A stretch of 10,671 nt of DNA. It comes from Anaerolineales bacterium UBA3905 (GTDB taxonomy: Bacteria; Chloroflexota; Anaerolineae; Caldilineales; Caldilineaceae). Position numbers and translations under genes: made by a program. This document shows, piece by piece, positions 6,383-10,671 of this stretch; within the stretch, counting starts at the first letter, position 1, and every line of letters starts with the position of its first letter. Below the pieces are notes generated by a model. It was given only the letters and a program-made list of their open reading frames with translations, made no database searches and was not told the DNA's origin. The stretch is from NCBI GenBank assembly GCA_002391565.1, contig DGFH01000094.1, positions 1 to 10,671 of the forward strand, in the 5' to 3' direction.

Positions 6383-7231
6383 TCACTTCCCTAACTCCGC
6401 CAGATCAAACACCGGCCCATGCACGCAGGCGCGCGTCCAGCGCCCGTTGCCGAGTTGCGTTAGACAGGCGTGGCACGCACCGTAGCCACACGCCAGTCGC
6501 GCATCGACCAGCGCCTGGGCGAAGTCGCGCTCCACGCGTAGCCGCACTACACGCACCGCTTCCAGCAGATCGGACAGCGCCGCACCGGGCAGCGCGGCCG
6601 CCACCACATCCGCCCAACCGACCACAGCGCGTAGTTGCATCTGCCAGCCTGCGCCTGGCGCGGCCTGCTGCACCTCGGCGGCAAACGGCAGCAGATCGCG
6701 CAGCGCCGGGTCGATGACGCCCTCATCCTGCAACAGGATCGCCACGCGACCGCCGCTGTCGAGCATGGCGTGGAGCAGCGGCAGCAGCGCCGCCACGCGC
6801 CCCGGCGTGCTCACGACGGCAAGCTGGCGTGCACGCGGTGGCAGCGTAAAGCCATTGCCCAGCGGCCCGATCAGATTGATCGGCGTCGCTGGCGGGCGCG
6901 CCGCCAGCCAGCCGACGCCAGGATCGGCGATGGCCGGGGTGGTCAACAGCCAGCGTTCGCCATCTTCATCCGTGGCGGGACGCCAGACGGCGACGAAGAG
7001 CGGCCGACGCAAGGGAAATGTCCAATCGTGCGCACGCCCCCAGGGCGAGGGATCGCCGCAGTGCGCCAGGAAGTAGCGCCCAGCCAGCCGCGTGCGCACC
7101 ACGCCGGGCGGCAGCGCCACACTCAGCAGCAGCCCGCCTGCCACGAACTGACTGGAGAGAGCCAACCCTGTCAGGCTTTCGTCGGCTTCGAATGCAGGCT
7201 GAGCGGGCGCTGTGAATTGTGTGACATTCAT
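6383..7231 (-). CDS. Divergent PyrK-like flavin/2Fe-2S electron-transfer protein
   Basis: A 282-residue protein resembling the electron-transfer subunit of class 1B dihydroorotate dehydrogenase and related ferredoxin reductase-type proteins. The C-terminus carries the PyrK-style cluster motif: Cys248, Cys253 and Cys256 in CGYGACHAC and Cys269 in ACVHGPVFD, fit to bind one 2Fe-2S cluster. PLRRPL at 73-78 matches the flavin-binding RRP region and GPLGNGF at 122-128 is also family-typical. The usual glycine-rich nucleotide loop (GGGxGxAPLL) is replaced by VVSTPGRVAALLPLL, so NAD(P)H binding may be altered. No pyrD or other pyrimidine gene is next to it, so the true partner is unknown. The ATG at 7231 has an AGGA site about 9 bases upstream. 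It is divergent from the DUF58 gene, with 124 bases between. Confidence 0.78.
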   Translation of the reverse strand: MNVTQFTAPAQPAFEADESLTGLALSSQFVAGGLLLSVALPPGVVRTRLAGRYFLAHCGDPSPWGRAHDWTFPLRRPLFVAVWRPATDEDGERWLLTTPAIADPGVGWLAARPPATPINLIGPLGNGFTLPPRARQLAVVSTPGRVAALLPLLHAMLDSGGRVAILLQDEGVIDPALRDLLPFAAEVQQAAPGAGWQMQLRAVVGWADVVAAALPGAALSDLLEAVRVVRLRVERDFAQALVDARLACGYGACHACLTQLGNGRWTRACVHGPVFDLAELGK

Positions 7232-7355
7232 GATAGGCTATCCTGACAAAGGCGCTGAGTGGGTGGTTGAGTGGATGCGCCGGGTGCGTCAGCGCTGCCC
7301 GGTTTCAGATCGATCTCGTTGTCGCCATTTTGTCATGGAGGGATGAAGGCGCCAA

Positions 7356-10671
<3,316 letters not shown>

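Noticed and set aside
7252..7295. 7-base inverted repeat GCGCTGA/TCAGCGC between the PyrK-like and DUF58 genes
   Set aside because: Too short and too widely spaced to separate from chance in GC-rich DNA.

Overview
The window is about 10.7 kb of high-GC DNA with long open reading frames, few intergenic bases and several foldback or tandem repeats between genes. Gene content and repeat style suggest a Chloroflexota bacterium of the Caldilinea/Roseiflexus kind. That assignment is inference from the overall look, because there is no rRNA or marker gene here. The right end carries a sequencing adapter, so this is the end of an assembled contig, probably from a short-read or metagenome assembly.

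Layout. (1) 2-541 (+): the 3' part of a phytanoyl-CoA dioxygenase-like Fe(II)/2-oxoglutarate oxygenase, converging on (2) 599-1975 (-), a complete cytochrome P450. The P450 follows, after a 10-base gap, a small unrecognised protein at 1986-2321 (-), and the pair probably forms an operon starting from an extended -10 promoter near 2400. (3) About 2406-3013: a gene-free stretch filled with inverted repeats, including a 128-bp foldback and a 16-bp inverted repeat of the 'GCAGAGA' kind. (4) 3014-3625 (-): a six-helix membrane protein. (5) 3626-3907: a divergent promoter region with a 48-base, nearly perfect, loopless palindrome. (6) 3908-6166 (+): a secreted VIT-VWA protein. (7) 6168-6375: a strong hairpin and a 15-base tandem repeat. 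(8) 6383-7231 (-): a divergent PyrK-like 2Fe-2S/flavin reductase-type protein. (9) 7356-10671 (+): a DUF58 protein translationally coupled by an ATGA overlap to a DUF3488/transglutaminase-like membrane protein, which runs off the contig.

Working together. The P450 and the small protein, with the neighbouring PhyH-type oxygenase, give the left part an oxidative-metabolism flavour, but no pathway can be named. The DUF58 and transglutaminase genes are the familiar envelope-associated pair, here without an adjacent MoxR ATPase. The VIT-VWA protein is exported and might act on surface adhesion or assembly. I see no clear new defence or mobile system. The least explained items are the foldback region at 2550-2852, the palindrome at 3783-3830, the small protein next to the P450 and the degenerate PyrK-like protein.
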